The translations under genes and the position numbers were made by a program. Positions 6,878 to 15,286 of a stretch of DNA of 48,828 nt are shown one piece after another. Source of the stretch: Nitrospira sp. ST-bin5. Lineage in GTDB: Bacteria; Nitrospirota; Nitrospiria; Nitrospirales; Nitrospiraceae. The notes beneath the pieces were generated by a model. That model had not been told where the DNA came from. It did no database searches and saw nothing but the letters and a program-made list of their open reading frames with translations. The DNA lies in NCBI GenBank assembly GCA_002083555.1, contig MSXN01000015.1, positions 1 through 48,828 of the forward strand, written 5' to 3'. Within the stretch, counting starts at the first letter, position 1, and every line of letters starts with the position of its first letter.

Positions 6878-7489
6878 CTACGGTTTCTTGGCCTTGATGC
6901 ACTCGATGTCGAGCCTGATGTTCACCTCGTCGCCGACGACGAACCCGCCGGTGTCGAGCGTCTTATTCCAGATCATGCCGAAATCCTTGCGATTCACTTT
7001 CCCCTCGGCCGTGAACCCGGCCCGCGTATTGCCCCAGGGATCCTTGCTCACGCCGTTAAAGGTGCCGACTAAGGTGATCTCTTTCGTCACGCCATGGAGC
7101 GTGAGATCGCCGAGCGCCATATAGCCCTCGCCGGTCTTCTTGTAACTCTTCATTTTGTAGGTCATGGTCGGAAACTTTTCGACGTCGAAGAAATCCGCGT
7201 TCCGGAGATGCGCGTCACGCTTCTCGTGGTTGGTGTTGACCGACCCCGTGTTGATCGTCGCTTCGATCGTCTTGAACTGGTGCGCCTCCGCATCCATTTC
7301 CACGACGCCGCTGTAGTCCATGAACCGGCCCGCCGTCTTCGAGACGACCATGTGGGCGACACGGAATTCAATGATGGAATGATCGGGATCCAGGTCCCAT
7401 CGCGCCATCTCGGCCCCGGCCCCTACCGGCCACCCGGCCAGCAACATCGCACACAAGACACCGGCTTTCACGATTGTCCATTGATACAT
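6878..7489 (-). CDS. YceI family periplasmic lipid-binding protein
   Basis: A 203-residue exported protein. Residues 1-26 are a signal peptide (VLCAMLLAGWPVGAGA). The mature chain has the complete YceI lipocalin-like pattern: WDLDPDHSIIEFRVAHM, VVEMDAEAHQFKTIEATI, SVNTNHEKRDAHLRNADFFD, FPTMTYKMKS, LTLHGVTKEITLVG, and DFGMIWNKTLDTGGFVVGDEVNIRLDIE. YceI proteins bind isoprenoid or other amphiphilic lipids in a beta-barrel. The frame is open upstream to 7705, but ATG 7489 follows GGAGGG by three bases and begins the signal peptide. Single gene bounded by a hairpin downstream. Confidence 0.94.
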   Translation of the reverse strand: MYQWTIVKAGVLCAMLLAGWPVGAGAEMARWDLDPDHSIIEFRVAHMVVSKTAGRFMDYSGVVEMDAEAHQFKTIEATINTGSVNTNHEKRDAHLRNADFFDVEKFPTMTYKMKSYKKTGEGYMALGDLTLHGVTKEITLVGTFNGVSKDPWGNTRAGFTAEGKVNRKDFGMIWNKTLDTGGFVVGDEVNIRLDIECIKAKKP

Positions 7490-7541
7490 GCACCCTCCAT
7501 GAGATGAGCTGCCACGAACACTGACCTGCACTTCATTCCCG

Positions 7542-8537
7542 TCATTTTTTAGACGATCCGGCACCCGTCTCAGGCGCGCCGGCTTGTTTGTTCGTAATCG
7601 ATTGCACCTCTCGTGCTCCGGTCTTCGCCCCCGTTCGCATCCGCACATGAACATCAACAGCTTCCGACTCCAGACTGTCCGGAAACGGAGGAAACGGCTG
7701 CGCATGGACTACGGCATAAATCCCCGCCTCGTCGACTTCCCGCGCACCGGACCCTTTTTCAATCTGAATCAACTGCACACGCCCGCTGGGATAAAGTCGG
7801 AACTTCACCCGGACCGTCTCGCTCGTCGGCGCATGCCGGACGTGCCGGACCGTGCGGCTCCAGCTGCGGCTTACCAGATGACTGATCTGCTGCCAATAGG
7901 CCTTGCCCTGCCCCGGCGTCGGCATCGGCAGCAGGTCTTCCTCGACCACCAACCCGCCCGAGACCGGCAAGGCGTCCGGCTGCACTTCGTCTTGCGCTGA
8001 CTCCCCGCCCGACGGCTCCTCCGAACTCGGCAGCGGCGTATCGCTGCCTTCGTTGGCCGCCTCCTGTTTCCCCATGGTGACATACACGACGCGAGTGAGC
8101 ACCCGCTCAAACTTGTCTTTCTTCACGCGGGCGATGGTTACTTGCACTCGGGCGGCTTTGGGAGGGACCGAGAGTTTTCCTGCGGGAATCGGGTCCATCG
8201 TGGCCGACCCCTTCATCACCATGTCAACATTGTCAGACTCTAATGCGACGACGTGCTTCTGAAACAGAACCGACTCGCAAATCGCCACTAGCGGCACGCC
8301 GCCTTGGGTCACCCCGCCAACGGCGATCGACAAGTCAAACGGCTTCCCCACTTGAATATCGCCGGACGCATCGGCTGTCGCCAGGTCAATTTTGACCCAA
8401 CGCGGTCCGATTGGCGCAGGAGAGGCTTCTGACGGGGATCCTGCCGCCTGGCTGACTGGCATGAGACTGAGCGGAAGGAGACAGAGACCGAGAACGCCGG
8501 CCAGCAAGGCGAGAGGACTGGGCGCGGGGTGGTACAT
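7542..8537 (-). CDS. Exported protein with TonB-type C-terminal domain
   Basis: A 331-residue protein. Residues 1-32 are a signal peptide or anchor (LALLAGVLGLCLLPLSLMPVSQA). Residues about 45-155 form a beta-rich domain of unknown family, about 160-205 an acidic Ser/Pro/Glu linker, and about 215-310 a TonB_C/TonB-dependent-transducer-like domain (YWQQISHLVSRSWSR, VRVKFRLYPSGRVQLIQIEKGSG, EVDEAGIYAVVHAQPFPPFP). The final PFPPFP and the GxV.....SG..EVD.A pattern are typical. No ExbB/ExbD genes are nearby, and it lacks an obvious proline-rich periplasm-spanning region, so it may be a stand-alone TonB-C protein rather than a transporter energiser. Confidence 0.83.
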   Translation of the reverse strand: MYHPAPSPLALLAGVLGLCLLPLSLMPVSQAAGSPSEASPAPIGPRWVKIDLATADASGDIQVGKPFDLSIAVGGVTQGGVPLVAICESVLFQKHVVALESDNVDMVMKGSATMDPIPAGKLSVPPKAARVQVTIARVKKDKFERVLTRVVYVTMGKQEAANEGSDTPLPSSEEPSGGESAQDEVQPDALPVSGGLVVEEDLLPMPTPGQGKAYWQQISHLVSRSWSRTVRHVRHAPTSETVRVKFRLYPSGRVQLIQIEKGSGAREVDEAGIYAVVHAQPFPPFPDSLESEAVDVHVRMRTGAKTGAREVQSITNKQAGAPETGAGSSKK

Positions 8538-8615
8538 AGAGGCATCCTACTCAGCCCCGTGATCGAGTGCAACCCGTTTTTTCAGCAAGCACGTGCCTCC
8601 TTCACAGGGTTGCGT

Positions 8616-8621
8616 TAGAAT
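8616..8621 (+). promoter_or_regulatory. Possible -10 box giving a leaderless tdh transcript
   Basis: TAGAAT at 8616-8621 (within GTTAGAAT) lies six bases before the tdh ATG at 8628, with no ribosome binding site in between. If used as a -10 box, transcription would begin at or next to the ATG. No good -35 was found. The same GTTAGAAT lies nine bases before the cyclase start (11003-11010). Confidence 0.35.
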
Positions 8622-8627
8622 ACAGCT

Positions 8628-9662
8628 ATGCGCGCACTCGTGAAAACATCCGCCGGTCCCGGTTTGACGGCCATGACCTGTCCGGATCCCACCGCCGGAC
8701 CCAACGATGTCATCGTGAAGGTCAAGGCAACCTCGCTCTGCGGCACCGATGCCCATATCTACAACTGGGACCCCTGGGCGCACAGCCGCATTCATCCGCC
8801 CCGCATCATCGGCCATGAAATGTGCGGCGAGGTCGTCGAGATCGGCAGGGATGTCACGCGAGTGAAGATCGGCGACTACGTTGCGGCCGAATCGCACATC
8901 ACCTGCGGCCAATGTTTTCAATGCCGCACCGGCCAGGCCCATGTCTGTCGAAACTATCGCATCCTCGGAGTCGATCGCCACGGCTCCTTTGCCGAGTATG
9001 TCGTCCTGCCCGACAATGTGCTCTGGAACACGTCCCCGTCCATACCCCCAGAATTCGCGTCGGTCCAGGAACCGCTCGGCAATGCGGTCGATGCCGCCCT
9101 CGCCGAAGACCTGACCGGCCACACCGTCCTGATTACCGGCTGCGGACCGACCGGATTATTCTCGACCGCCGTCGCCCGCACCGCCGGCGCGGCGACGATC
9201 ATTGCCACGGATGTGAGTGACTATCGCCTCGGCCTGGCCAAACAGGTCGGCGCCGACTACGTGTTGAACGCCAAGACCCAGACGCCCGAGCAGATCGCGG
9301 CGGCGATTCGCGAGATCACCGCCGGAGAAGGTGTCGACGCGTCGTTGGAAATGTCCGGCCATCCCAGCGCCTTGCACCAGGCATTCGGCGCCGTCAAAAA
9401 CGGCGGACGGGTGACCCTCTTCGGCATTCCGACCGGGCCGATCTCGTTCGACCTGGCCAACGAAATTATTTTTAAAGGCATCCGCGTGCACGGTATTACG
9501 GGCCGGCGTCTCTTCAGCACGTGGTATCGTCTGGCTGGCCTCTTCAAAGCAGGGCTCAACATCAAGCCGATCATTACCCACACTTTCCCGATGAGCGACT
9601 ATGCCCGGGGTTTTGAGTTGATCAATTCCGGCCAGTGCGGCAAGGTGGTGCTCTTTCCGTGA
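8628..9662 (+). CDS. tdh: L-threonine 3-dehydrogenase
   Basis: Oxidises threonine to 2-amino-3-ketobutyrate with NAD+, the first step of threonine breakdown to glycine and acetyl-CoA. The 344-residue protein is of standard length. Catalytic zinc ligands C38 (SLCGTD), H63 and E64 (GHE) are present, as are the structural zinc cysteines C93, C96, C99 and C107. The characteristic IYNWDPWAH follows the catalytic Cys, and ITGCGPTGL is the nucleotide-binding loop. The C-terminal half has GITGRRLFSTWYR, typical of Tdh. The kbl gene, next step of the pathway, begins 107 bases downstream. No SD is seen before the ATG. Confidence 0.97.
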   Translation: MRALVKTSAGPGLTAMTCPDPTAGPNDVIVKVKATSLCGTDAHIYNWDPWAHSRIHPPRIIGHEMCGEVVEIGRDVTRVKIGDYVAAESHITCGQCFQCRTGQAHVCRNYRILGVDRHGSFAEYVVLPDNVLWNTSPSIPPEFASVQEPLGNAVDAALAEDLTGHTVLITGCGPTGLFSTAVARTAGAATIIATDVSDYRLGLAKQVGADYVLNAKTQTPEQIAAAIREITAGEGVDASLEMSGHPSALHQAFGAVKNGGRVTLFGIPTGPISFDLANEIIFKGIRVHGITGRRLFSTWYRLAGLFKAGLNIKPIITHTFPMSDYARGFELINSGQCGKVVLFP

Positions 9663-9763
9663 AAGCTTTCAGCCTTCAGCTATCAGGCAAGCGTTCTTTC
9701 CGAATGTTCCCCTCCGATTCGTCCGGAGCTGAAAGCTGATCGCTGAAGGCTGTACGCTCAGGG
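9662..9763. repeat. Heptad GCTGNNN repeat arms forming an inverted repeat between tdh and kbl
   Basis: The right arm (9728-9762) is a run of seven-base units beginning GCTG: GCTGAAA, GCTGATC, GCTGAAG, GCTGTAC, then a decayed GCTCAGG. The left arm (9663-9688) is its opposite-strand counterpart with TTCAGC, TTCAGC, ATCAGG. CAGCCTTCAGC at left and GCTGAAGGCTG at right are exact complements. The transcript could fold into a long stem. It may be a mobile intergenic repeat or act on the tdh-kbl mRNA. Confidence 0.7.
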
Positions 9764-9769
9764 AAGAAA

Positions 9770-10966
9770 ATGGCCTACTCCTCGCTCAAGAAGATCCTCG
9801 ATCAACAACTCGCCGACATCCGTGCGGCCGGTCTCTATAAGCAGGAGCGACAACTCCTCGGCCCGCAAGGGACCGATATCCGCGTGGCGCAAGGCCCGGC
9901 GCTGAACCTCTGCGCGAACAACTACCTGGGCCTCGCCAATCATCCGGACATCCGGCAAGCCGCCATCGACGGACTGACCCAACACGGCTACGGCATGGCC
10001 TCCGTGCGCTTCATCTGCGGCACTCAGGATCTGCACGTGCAGTTGGAACAGGCGATCAGCACCTTTCTGGGAACCGAAAATACAATTCTCTATAGCTCCT
10101 GCTTTGACGCCAATGGCGGCCTGTTCGAGGTGCTGCTCAATGAAGAGGATGCCGTCATCAGCGATGCGCTGAATCATGCCAGCGTGATCGATGGCATCCG
10201 GCTCTGCAAAGCCACGCGCCTCCGTTACGCCCACGCCGACATGGCCGACCTGGAAGCCCGACTACAGGAATCGCGCGGGAGTCGTCTGCGCCTGATCGCC
10301 ACGGACGGGGTGTTTTCCATGGATGGGGATCTCGCCAAGCTCGACCAGATCGTCGAGCTGGCCGATCGCTACGACGCTGTCGTCATGGTCGACGACAGTC
10401 ATGCCACCGGGGTGCTGGGCCCGAACGGCCGCGGAACGCCGGCGCACTTCGGATTGGTGGATCGAGTGGATATCGTGACGAGCACGCTCGGGAAAAGTCT
10501 CGGCGGCGCGGCCGGAGGATTCACCTCGGGACGGGCGGAAATCGTCGAACTCCTGCGCCAGCGGTCACGCCCATACCTCTTTTCGAATGCCCTGCCGCCG
10601 GTCATCGCGGCTGCCGCGCTGCAGGCGGTGAAACTGGTCGCGCAAGGCGATGCGTTGCGCGCGCACCTGCGTGACAATGCCACTTTTTTCCGCGAGCGAT
10701 TGACTGCGCTTGGATTCCGGCTCGTCCCGGGCAACCACCCCATTATTCCGGTGATGCTGGGCGACGCCACACTCGCCACCAGCATGGCTGATCGCCTCCT
10801 GCGGGAAGGCGTCTACGTGGTCGGCTTCAGCTTTCCGGTCGTACCGAAGGGCCAGGCGCGCATCCGAGTGCAGATGTCAGCCGCGCATACGAGAGCGCAG
10901 TTGGAACAGGCCGTTGGCGCCTTTGAAAAGGTCGGTCGGGAACTCGGCGTGATCTACGCGCGCTGA
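9770..10966 (+). CDS. kbl: 2-amino-3-ketobutyrate CoA ligase (glycine C-acetyltransferase)
   Basis: PLP enzyme of the alpha-oxoamine synthase family that splits 2-amino-3-ketobutyrate with CoA to glycine and acetyl-CoA. The 398 residues are of standard length. Seen motifs are NLCANNYLGLANHP, YGMASVRFICGTQDLH (diagnostic for Kbl), DALNHASVIDGIRL, VVMVDDSHATGVLGPNGRGT, and STLGKSLGGAAGGF, in which K242 is the PLP-binding lysine. It ends as usual soon after QMSAAHTRAQLEQA. GGGA lies just upstream of the ATG. Acts after Tdh, and the two genes form a pair separated by the heptad repeat. Confidence 0.97.
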   Translation: MAYSSLKKILDQQLADIRAAGLYKQERQLLGPQGTDIRVAQGPALNLCANNYLGLANHPDIRQAAIDGLTQHGYGMASVRFICGTQDLHVQLEQAISTFLGTENTILYSSCFDANGGLFEVLLNEEDAVISDALNHASVIDGIRLCKATRLRYAHADMADLEARLQESRGSRLRLIATDGVFSMDGDLAKLDQIVELADRYDAVVMVDDSHATGVLGPNGRGTPAHFGLVDRVDIVTSTLGKSLGGAAGGFTSGRAEIVELLRQRSRPYLFSNALPPVIAAAALQAVKLVAQGDALRAHLRDNATFFRERLTALGFRLVPGNHPIIPVMLGDATLATSMADRLLREGVYVVGFSFPVVPKGQARIRVQMSAAHTRAQLEQAVGAFEKVGRELGVIYAR

Positions 10967-11019
10967 CTGCTGCAATCGTTCAAGACAGTCGTGCACCGTC
11001 CTGTTAGAATCCTCCCCGC

Positions 11020-13089
11020 ATGAACGGCACGTTGATGAAGCGACTCCTCGTCAGCACGGCGCTCGCGCTGGCAATCGGCGCACTGCTGATCACGGCGTAC
11101 CATCGACAGGTCTTCGCGACCGCCCAGGCGCAAAGCACGGACTTTCTCTTTGCCGCCCTGGCCGGCGAGCAATCCCGGACCACCGTCATCGTCGGTATCG
11201 ATCAGCGCAGCTACCGCGAACTCCTCCCGACCTATGGCCCGCTGGTGAACTGGCCTCGTACGCTTTATGCGCAGGCCCTGGAATCCCTGCGCACGGCAGG
11301 GGCGCGCGTAGTGGTGCTCGACATTTTCTTCGATGCGGCAAAACCGGACGATCCCCGTCTGATCGCCGCCATGCAACAGATGGGCAATGTGATCGCGCCG
11401 CTCGAAGCGCAAGGGCCCAAGGCGCTTCACCCACGACCCGGGGTCGCGCAGGAGTTCGAGGTGTTCGTCTCTCCCGCCGCCGCCATCCGGTCCGCTGCGG
11501 TAGCAGAAGGAACGGTCAACGTCACCACGGATCGCGATACGGTCGTCCGCAGTCTGCCGCTGTTATTGGAAGCGAAGGGGCAGGTGCATCCGGCGCTGGC
11601 GCTGGCGACCGTGGCACGTTATATCCGGCGACCGGCCGTGCTCGACGCCGACGCCACAGACGAGACCGCCTATGGAGCCGGGCGGGCCATTCCGTTGATC
11701 GACAACGGCCGCATGCTCATCAACTTCCTCGGACCTCCGTCGAGTCCGGAGCGAGGCGGAGCGTTTGCCATTCTTCCCTTCGTGGACCTGCTCAACGGAT
11801 CGTTCTCGCCCGAGGTCGTGCGGGACAAAATCGTGCTCCTGGGGTTGACCATTCGCGGCGTGGACGAATTTGCCACGCCCACGACGGCGGAAACCAGAAT
11901 GTGGGGGGTGGAAGTCCAGGCCAACATCGTCGAAACGATTCTCGGCCAGCGCTATCTCGTACCGAGCTCCTCACTGATGACGAGCCTGCTGATATGCGCG
12001 GCGGCGTTGATCGGCACCTGGCTCGCGGCGCTGCTCCGTCCCGTTCGCGCGGCAATGGGAATGTTGGGGCTGCTGCTCCTGTATCTCCTGGCCGGCGGGA
12101 TCCTCTTCGATCAGGGGACGCTCTTGAATCTGATTTATCCTCCCGCCGCGCTGGCGCTCGGCTTCGCGGTCAGCCAAGTCTATCGTCTGCTCTTCGAACA
12201 AGCGCAGCAACGGACGATGCGGGAGGTCATGGCGCGCTATCTCTCGCCTTCCGTCAGCCAGTGGGTCCTGAACCGGCCCGAGCGGCTCACCCTGGGAGGC
12301 GAAACCCGCACGATGACCGCTTTCTTCTGCGACCTTCGCGGATTCACGACCCTCTCACAAGCCATGGAACCGCAAGCCCTCGTGGCGCTCCTGAACGACT
12401 ACATGAGTGCGATGACGGAGATCGTGTTCCGGCATGACGGCGTGCTGGACAAATACATCGGCGACGAGATCATGGCGTTTTGGAATGCGCCGATGGACCA
12501 GCCCGATCATGCCGCCAGGGCCTGCGCCACGGCGCTCGATATGGTCCAGCGGCTGCACGAACTGCGCGCCCAGTGGAAAGAACGGGGCAATCCGCAACTT
12601 GACCTGGGCATCGGGATCAACACCGGCCCGATGGTGGTGGGCAACATGGGATCACGTGACCGGCTCGCCTATACGGTCCTCGGGGATGCCGTCAACATTG
12701 CGTCCCGCCTACAAGGCGTCAACAAAGACTATGGGACCAGAGTGCTGGTCAGCGAGGCGACGATGAAGGCCGCCGGAGAGTCGTTCACGTATCGGTATCT
12801 CGACCGAGTACAAGTGAAAGGACGAACCGAACCACTGGCGGTGTATGAGGTGGTGTCCTACCGGCATCATCTCGATCCGGAAACGGGGGCGATGCTGGAA
12901 CAGTATGCGAGAGGCATCGAACGGTATCACGGCGGGCAATGGACGGAGGCGGCAGATCTCTTCGACAGGCTCCTAGCCAGTTATCCGGGAGACGGCCCGA
13001 GCACGCTCTATCTTCGCCGCAGCCGTGAATTTGCCTTGACTCCTCCCCCGCCCGATTGGAACGGAGTCACGATCCTGAAAACCAAGTAG
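11020..13089 (+). CDS. CHASE2-domain class III adenylate/guanylate cyclase
   Basis: A 689-residue membrane signalling protein. One N-terminal TM (about 8-26), a periplasmic CHASE2 sensor (about 30-305, with TTVIVGIDQRSYREL and GARVVVLDIFFDAAKPDD), three further TM helices (about 316-392), then a cytoplasmic class III cyclase (about 420-610). The catalytic set is intact: metal-binding D438 (FFCDLRGFT) and D482 (YIGDEIMAFW), and N559/R563 (VNIASRL). A short TPR-like tail follows (YARGIERYHGGQWTEAADLFDRL). The product is probably cAMP but the substrate residues were not analysed in detail. It is a single-gene unit 53 bases after kbl and converges on the FecR gene. GTTAGAAT lies just before the start. 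Confidence 0.93.
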   Translation: MNGTLMKRLLVSTALALAIGALLITAYHRQVFATAQAQSTDFLFAALAGEQSRTTVIVGIDQRSYRELLPTYGPLVNWPRTLYAQALESLRTAGARVVVLDIFFDAAKPDDPRLIAAMQQMGNVIAPLEAQGPKALHPRPGVAQEFEVFVSPAAAIRSAAVAEGTVNVTTDRDTVVRSLPLLLEAKGQVHPALALATVARYIRRPAVLDADATDETAYGAGRAIPLIDNGRMLINFLGPPSSPERGGAFAILPFVDLLNGSFSPEVVRDKIVLLGLTIRGVDEFATPTTAETRMWGVEVQANIVETILGQRYLVPSSSLMTSLLICAAALIGTWLAALLRPVRAAMGMLGLLLLYLLAGGILFDQGTLLNLIYPPAALALGFAVSQVYRLLFEQAQQRTMREVMARYLSPSVSQWVLNRPERLTLGGETRTMTAFFCDLRGFTTLSQAMEPQALVALLNDYMSAMTEIVFRHDGVLDKYIGDEIMAFWNAPMDQPDHAARACATALDMVQRLHELRAQWKERGNPQLDLGIGINTGPMVVGNMGSRDRLAYTVLGDAVNIASRLQGVNKDYGTRVLVSEATMKAAGESFTYRYLDRVQVKGRTEPLAVYEVVSYRHHLDPETGAMLEQYARGIERYHGGQWTEAADLFDRLLASYPGDGPSTLYLRRSREFALTPPPPDWNGVTILKTK

Positions 13090-13114
13090 TCGTTGGCTTC
13101 CTGCTTCAGACCGT

Positions 13115-14191
13115 TCACTCCCAGGGAGACAGCAGGAGCACTCCCGGCAGGGGGCCATCCATCGGCTGAAAGGGTGTCGCCGTGAGACCGACTATCCTCG
13201 CTGTCTTCGGCTCGCCCGCCGTCGCGCCATCAAGTTGCGGCATGATCGTGGTCACCAGCCGCTCTCCCTTTTTGATTGTCCCGGAAAGCCGCTGTTGGGA
13301 AACCGGCGCACCCTTGTGCAACCCCGCAATCGTCACCTCGAACGGGCCGCTGGCTTGCCCTTCCGCGATCAATGTAAAGGGGGCGGCAATACCGGCCGGA
13401 ACTTCGGTGATGTACCCGCCCTGTTCCGTCAGCCCGGTGAAGGCGCCGAACACCTGATTGACCTCAGACCGGGGAGAAGCAAACCCTGCCAACCTGGCCT
13501 TATCTGCCATCAAGATCAGAGGCACCACAGCCAGCGATGTCGTCACACGGAGCGCGCTGTCATTGGAGAAAAACGGATGCGGATTGGAAGGCTGGCCTGT
13601 TTTCACAACGTCCATTTGGCCGGGATTCAACTCCGAGATGATGCGGCCGCTCGAGTCGACGAGGAAAAGACTGCCGGCACGGGTCCAGCACGTAAACGTA
13701 CCATCCGCCTCTTGCCTGGCGCCGATGAGGCCGTCATGAACCGTGGCCGTTGCGCTGTTGGACTCGAGCGAGAAACTCGATCCTGCATCTACCAGCCTGG
13801 CGACACGAGCCCACACAGTGCCCAGATTGACCTTGATCCTGACGGTCGATTGTTTCTTGCTGAGATCGGCCTGCTTGACCGTCGCATCCGAGTCGGGCTG
13901 TACGGTCAACGTACTGCCGTCGAGAAAGGTCACCAGCGCCGTGGATTTGGGACCGGTCACCACATGCGCCCCGACGGCCAGGTTCATGCCGTCTTTCGCG
14001 GCACGAGCCGGACCGCCCTCAGGAGGAACCACTTTCACGTCGCCCGCGATGATATTCAGGGTCGCAGTGGCAAAGGCAACCGGCGGCCCGGCGGCCCCCG
14101 AAGAGGTCGCCCCACCGAATAACGCGATCACGATCACCGCGCCGGTCCACAGCAGGATGAGCGCTCTTCGCAGGCTCAGATCTGGACGCAT
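13115..14191 (-). CDS. Exported FecR-domain protein
   Basis: A 358-residue periplasmic protein. A signal peptide covers about residues 10-34 (LILLWTGAVIVIALFGGATSSGAA). A FecR domain follows (about 40-200): GDVKVVPPEG, LAVGAHVVTGPKSTALVTFLDGSTLTVQPDSDA, STVRIKVNLGTVWARV, and SFSLESNSATATVHDGLI. In iron signalling FecR transmits to a sigma factor, but stand-alone FecR-fold proteins like this are mostly of unknown role. The C-terminal part (about 225-358) is beta-rich and looks like an extra domain. No sigma factor or TonB receptor is adjacent. It sits next to the CHASE2 cyclase, a domain often found near FecR proteins. Confidence 0.9.
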   Translation of the reverse strand: MRPDLSLRRALILLWTGAVIVIALFGGATSSGAAGPPVAFATATLNIIAGDVKVVPPEGGPARAAKDGMNLAVGAHVVTGPKSTALVTFLDGSTLTVQPDSDATVKQADLSKKQSTVRIKVNLGTVWARVARLVDAGSSFSLESNSATATVHDGLIGARQEADGTFTCWTRAGSLFLVDSSGRIISELNPGQMDVVKTGQPSNPHPFFSNDSALRVTTSLAVVPLILMADKARLAGFASPRSEVNQVFGAFTGLTEQGGYITEVPAGIAAPFTLIAEGQASGPFEVTIAGLHKGAPVSQQRLSGTIKKGERLVTTIMPQLDGATAGEPKTARIVGLTATPFQPMDGPLPGVLLLSPWE

Positions 14192-14374
14192 AGAGACCTC
14201 CTCGTCGATCGATCAGGCAGACGTCATCTCCTACAACCGCCAAGTATCCGCCATTATAGTAGGAATGGAACTGAGGACGCCAACGGCTGATCGTTCCATT
14301 GGCTGCTTGATCAACAGGGCGCGGTCACTACAGTAGGATCCACAGCATCCGTCCCGATGGTCCCGAAAGGGCAG

Positions 14375-14400
14375 GCAGGCATTCGCGTGCGAATGCCTGC
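14375..14400. terminator. 12-bp perfect hairpin after the CBS-domain gene
   Basis: GCAGGCATTCGC (14375-14386), GT, GCGAATGCCTGC (14389-14400). It lies 28 bases past the stop of the minus-strand CBS gene, and a short CCCTTT follows on that strand, so it is a plausible terminator for it. Confidence 0.55.
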
Positions 14401-14428
14401 GCCGTTCACGAAGACTGATTGATGGGTG

Positions 14429-15136
14429 TTATCGAGTCGGGGTCAACGAAGGAGGTCCAGGTTTCGAGTCGGCATGAGGGGACTGCGTCGCCTCCGTAGA
14501 GGGCTTGCTTGATCGGGCGGACTCCGTCACGTGCAGTGACGCGACAGAAGCCGAACTCCACGGGCTCCAATAGCCCACCGCGACCAGGGAGATGACCGCA
14601 CCGATCGCCGCCAACGCGATGGTGGCTCCGATCCAACGGGCGTGCTGACGGACCTCCTGCTGCAAACCGAAGAGCACCCGCCTGAACTTCCGGCGCTTCA
14701 CCATCGGGACCATCGCCATCGATCGAACCAGCCTGGCACCGAAGGGACCCGAGCCGTTAGCGGCTTCGGTGAGGTTCCAGGAAGCCAACCCGGCCACATT
14801 CCCTTCGCCGTCGACCAGCGGAACCTGTCGTACCAGGCTCTGCGCCAGCACGTGCAATACCTGTTCATCGGACGCCTCAACCGCTGCTGTCACCAATGGC
14901 GCGGTCATGATCCGACCGAGCGTCGTCGACCGGGGATCAAGGCTATTGGCCACGACCCGGGTCGTCAGATCCCGATCGGTGACGATTCCCACCGGTCGAT
15001 GATGCCGCACCACGAGCACGACCCCGACCTTCCGCCAATGCATGATGCGCGCAGCATCGTAGACCGACACCTCCGGCGGCGCCGTATGGACGGCGGCTGG
15101 AAAGCCCGGGCTCTGACTGAATGCAGGAGTATTCAT
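14429..15136 (-). CDS. Two-CBS-domain protein with C-terminal membrane helix
   Basis: A 235-residue protein. Residues about 10-130 hold a CBS pair: VYDAARIMHWRKVGVVLVV, RPVGIVTDRDLTTRVVAN (the classic GIVTDRDL), IMTAPLVTAAVEASDEQVLHVL and RQVPLVDGEGNVAGLASW. CBS pairs bind adenine nucleotides and gate partner proteins. After a basic stretch (VKRRKFRRVLFG) a TM helix follows (about 170-192, IGATIALAAIGAVISLVAVG) with a Ser/Pro-rich tail likely in the periplasm. This tail-anchored layout is uncommon. No SD is seen before the ATG. No partner gene could be named; a hairpin lies downstream. Confidence 0.85.
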   Translation of the reverse strand: MNTPAFSQSPGFPAAVHTAPPEVSVYDAARIMHWRKVGVVLVVRHHRPVGIVTDRDLTTRVVANSLDPRSTTLGRIMTAPLVTAAVEASDEQVLHVLAQSLVRQVPLVDGEGNVAGLASWNLTEAANGSGPFGARLVRSMAMVPMVKRRKFRRVLFGLQQEVRQHARWIGATIALAAIGAVISLVAVGYWSPWSSASVASLHVTESARSSKPSTEATQSPHADSKPGPPSLTPTR

Positions 15137-15286
15137 AAAAGAGATGCTGCCTTGCGGATTGACTCACAAGGCCTGCATCTCCTTGTCGGAGATCTGCAGA
15201 AAAACTGAAGGGCAGGAGAAGTAGCGCCAGCCGCGCGCGACCAGCCGAGGGGAGAGAACAGAGCAGTCCAGCGTTCTTGCTCGCGA

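Noticed and set aside
13235..14122. A 295-codon plus-strand frame opposite the FecR gene.
   Set aside because: It is the antisense of a well-supported FecR domain gene; composition is Arg/His-rich as expected for shadow frames in high-GC DNA.
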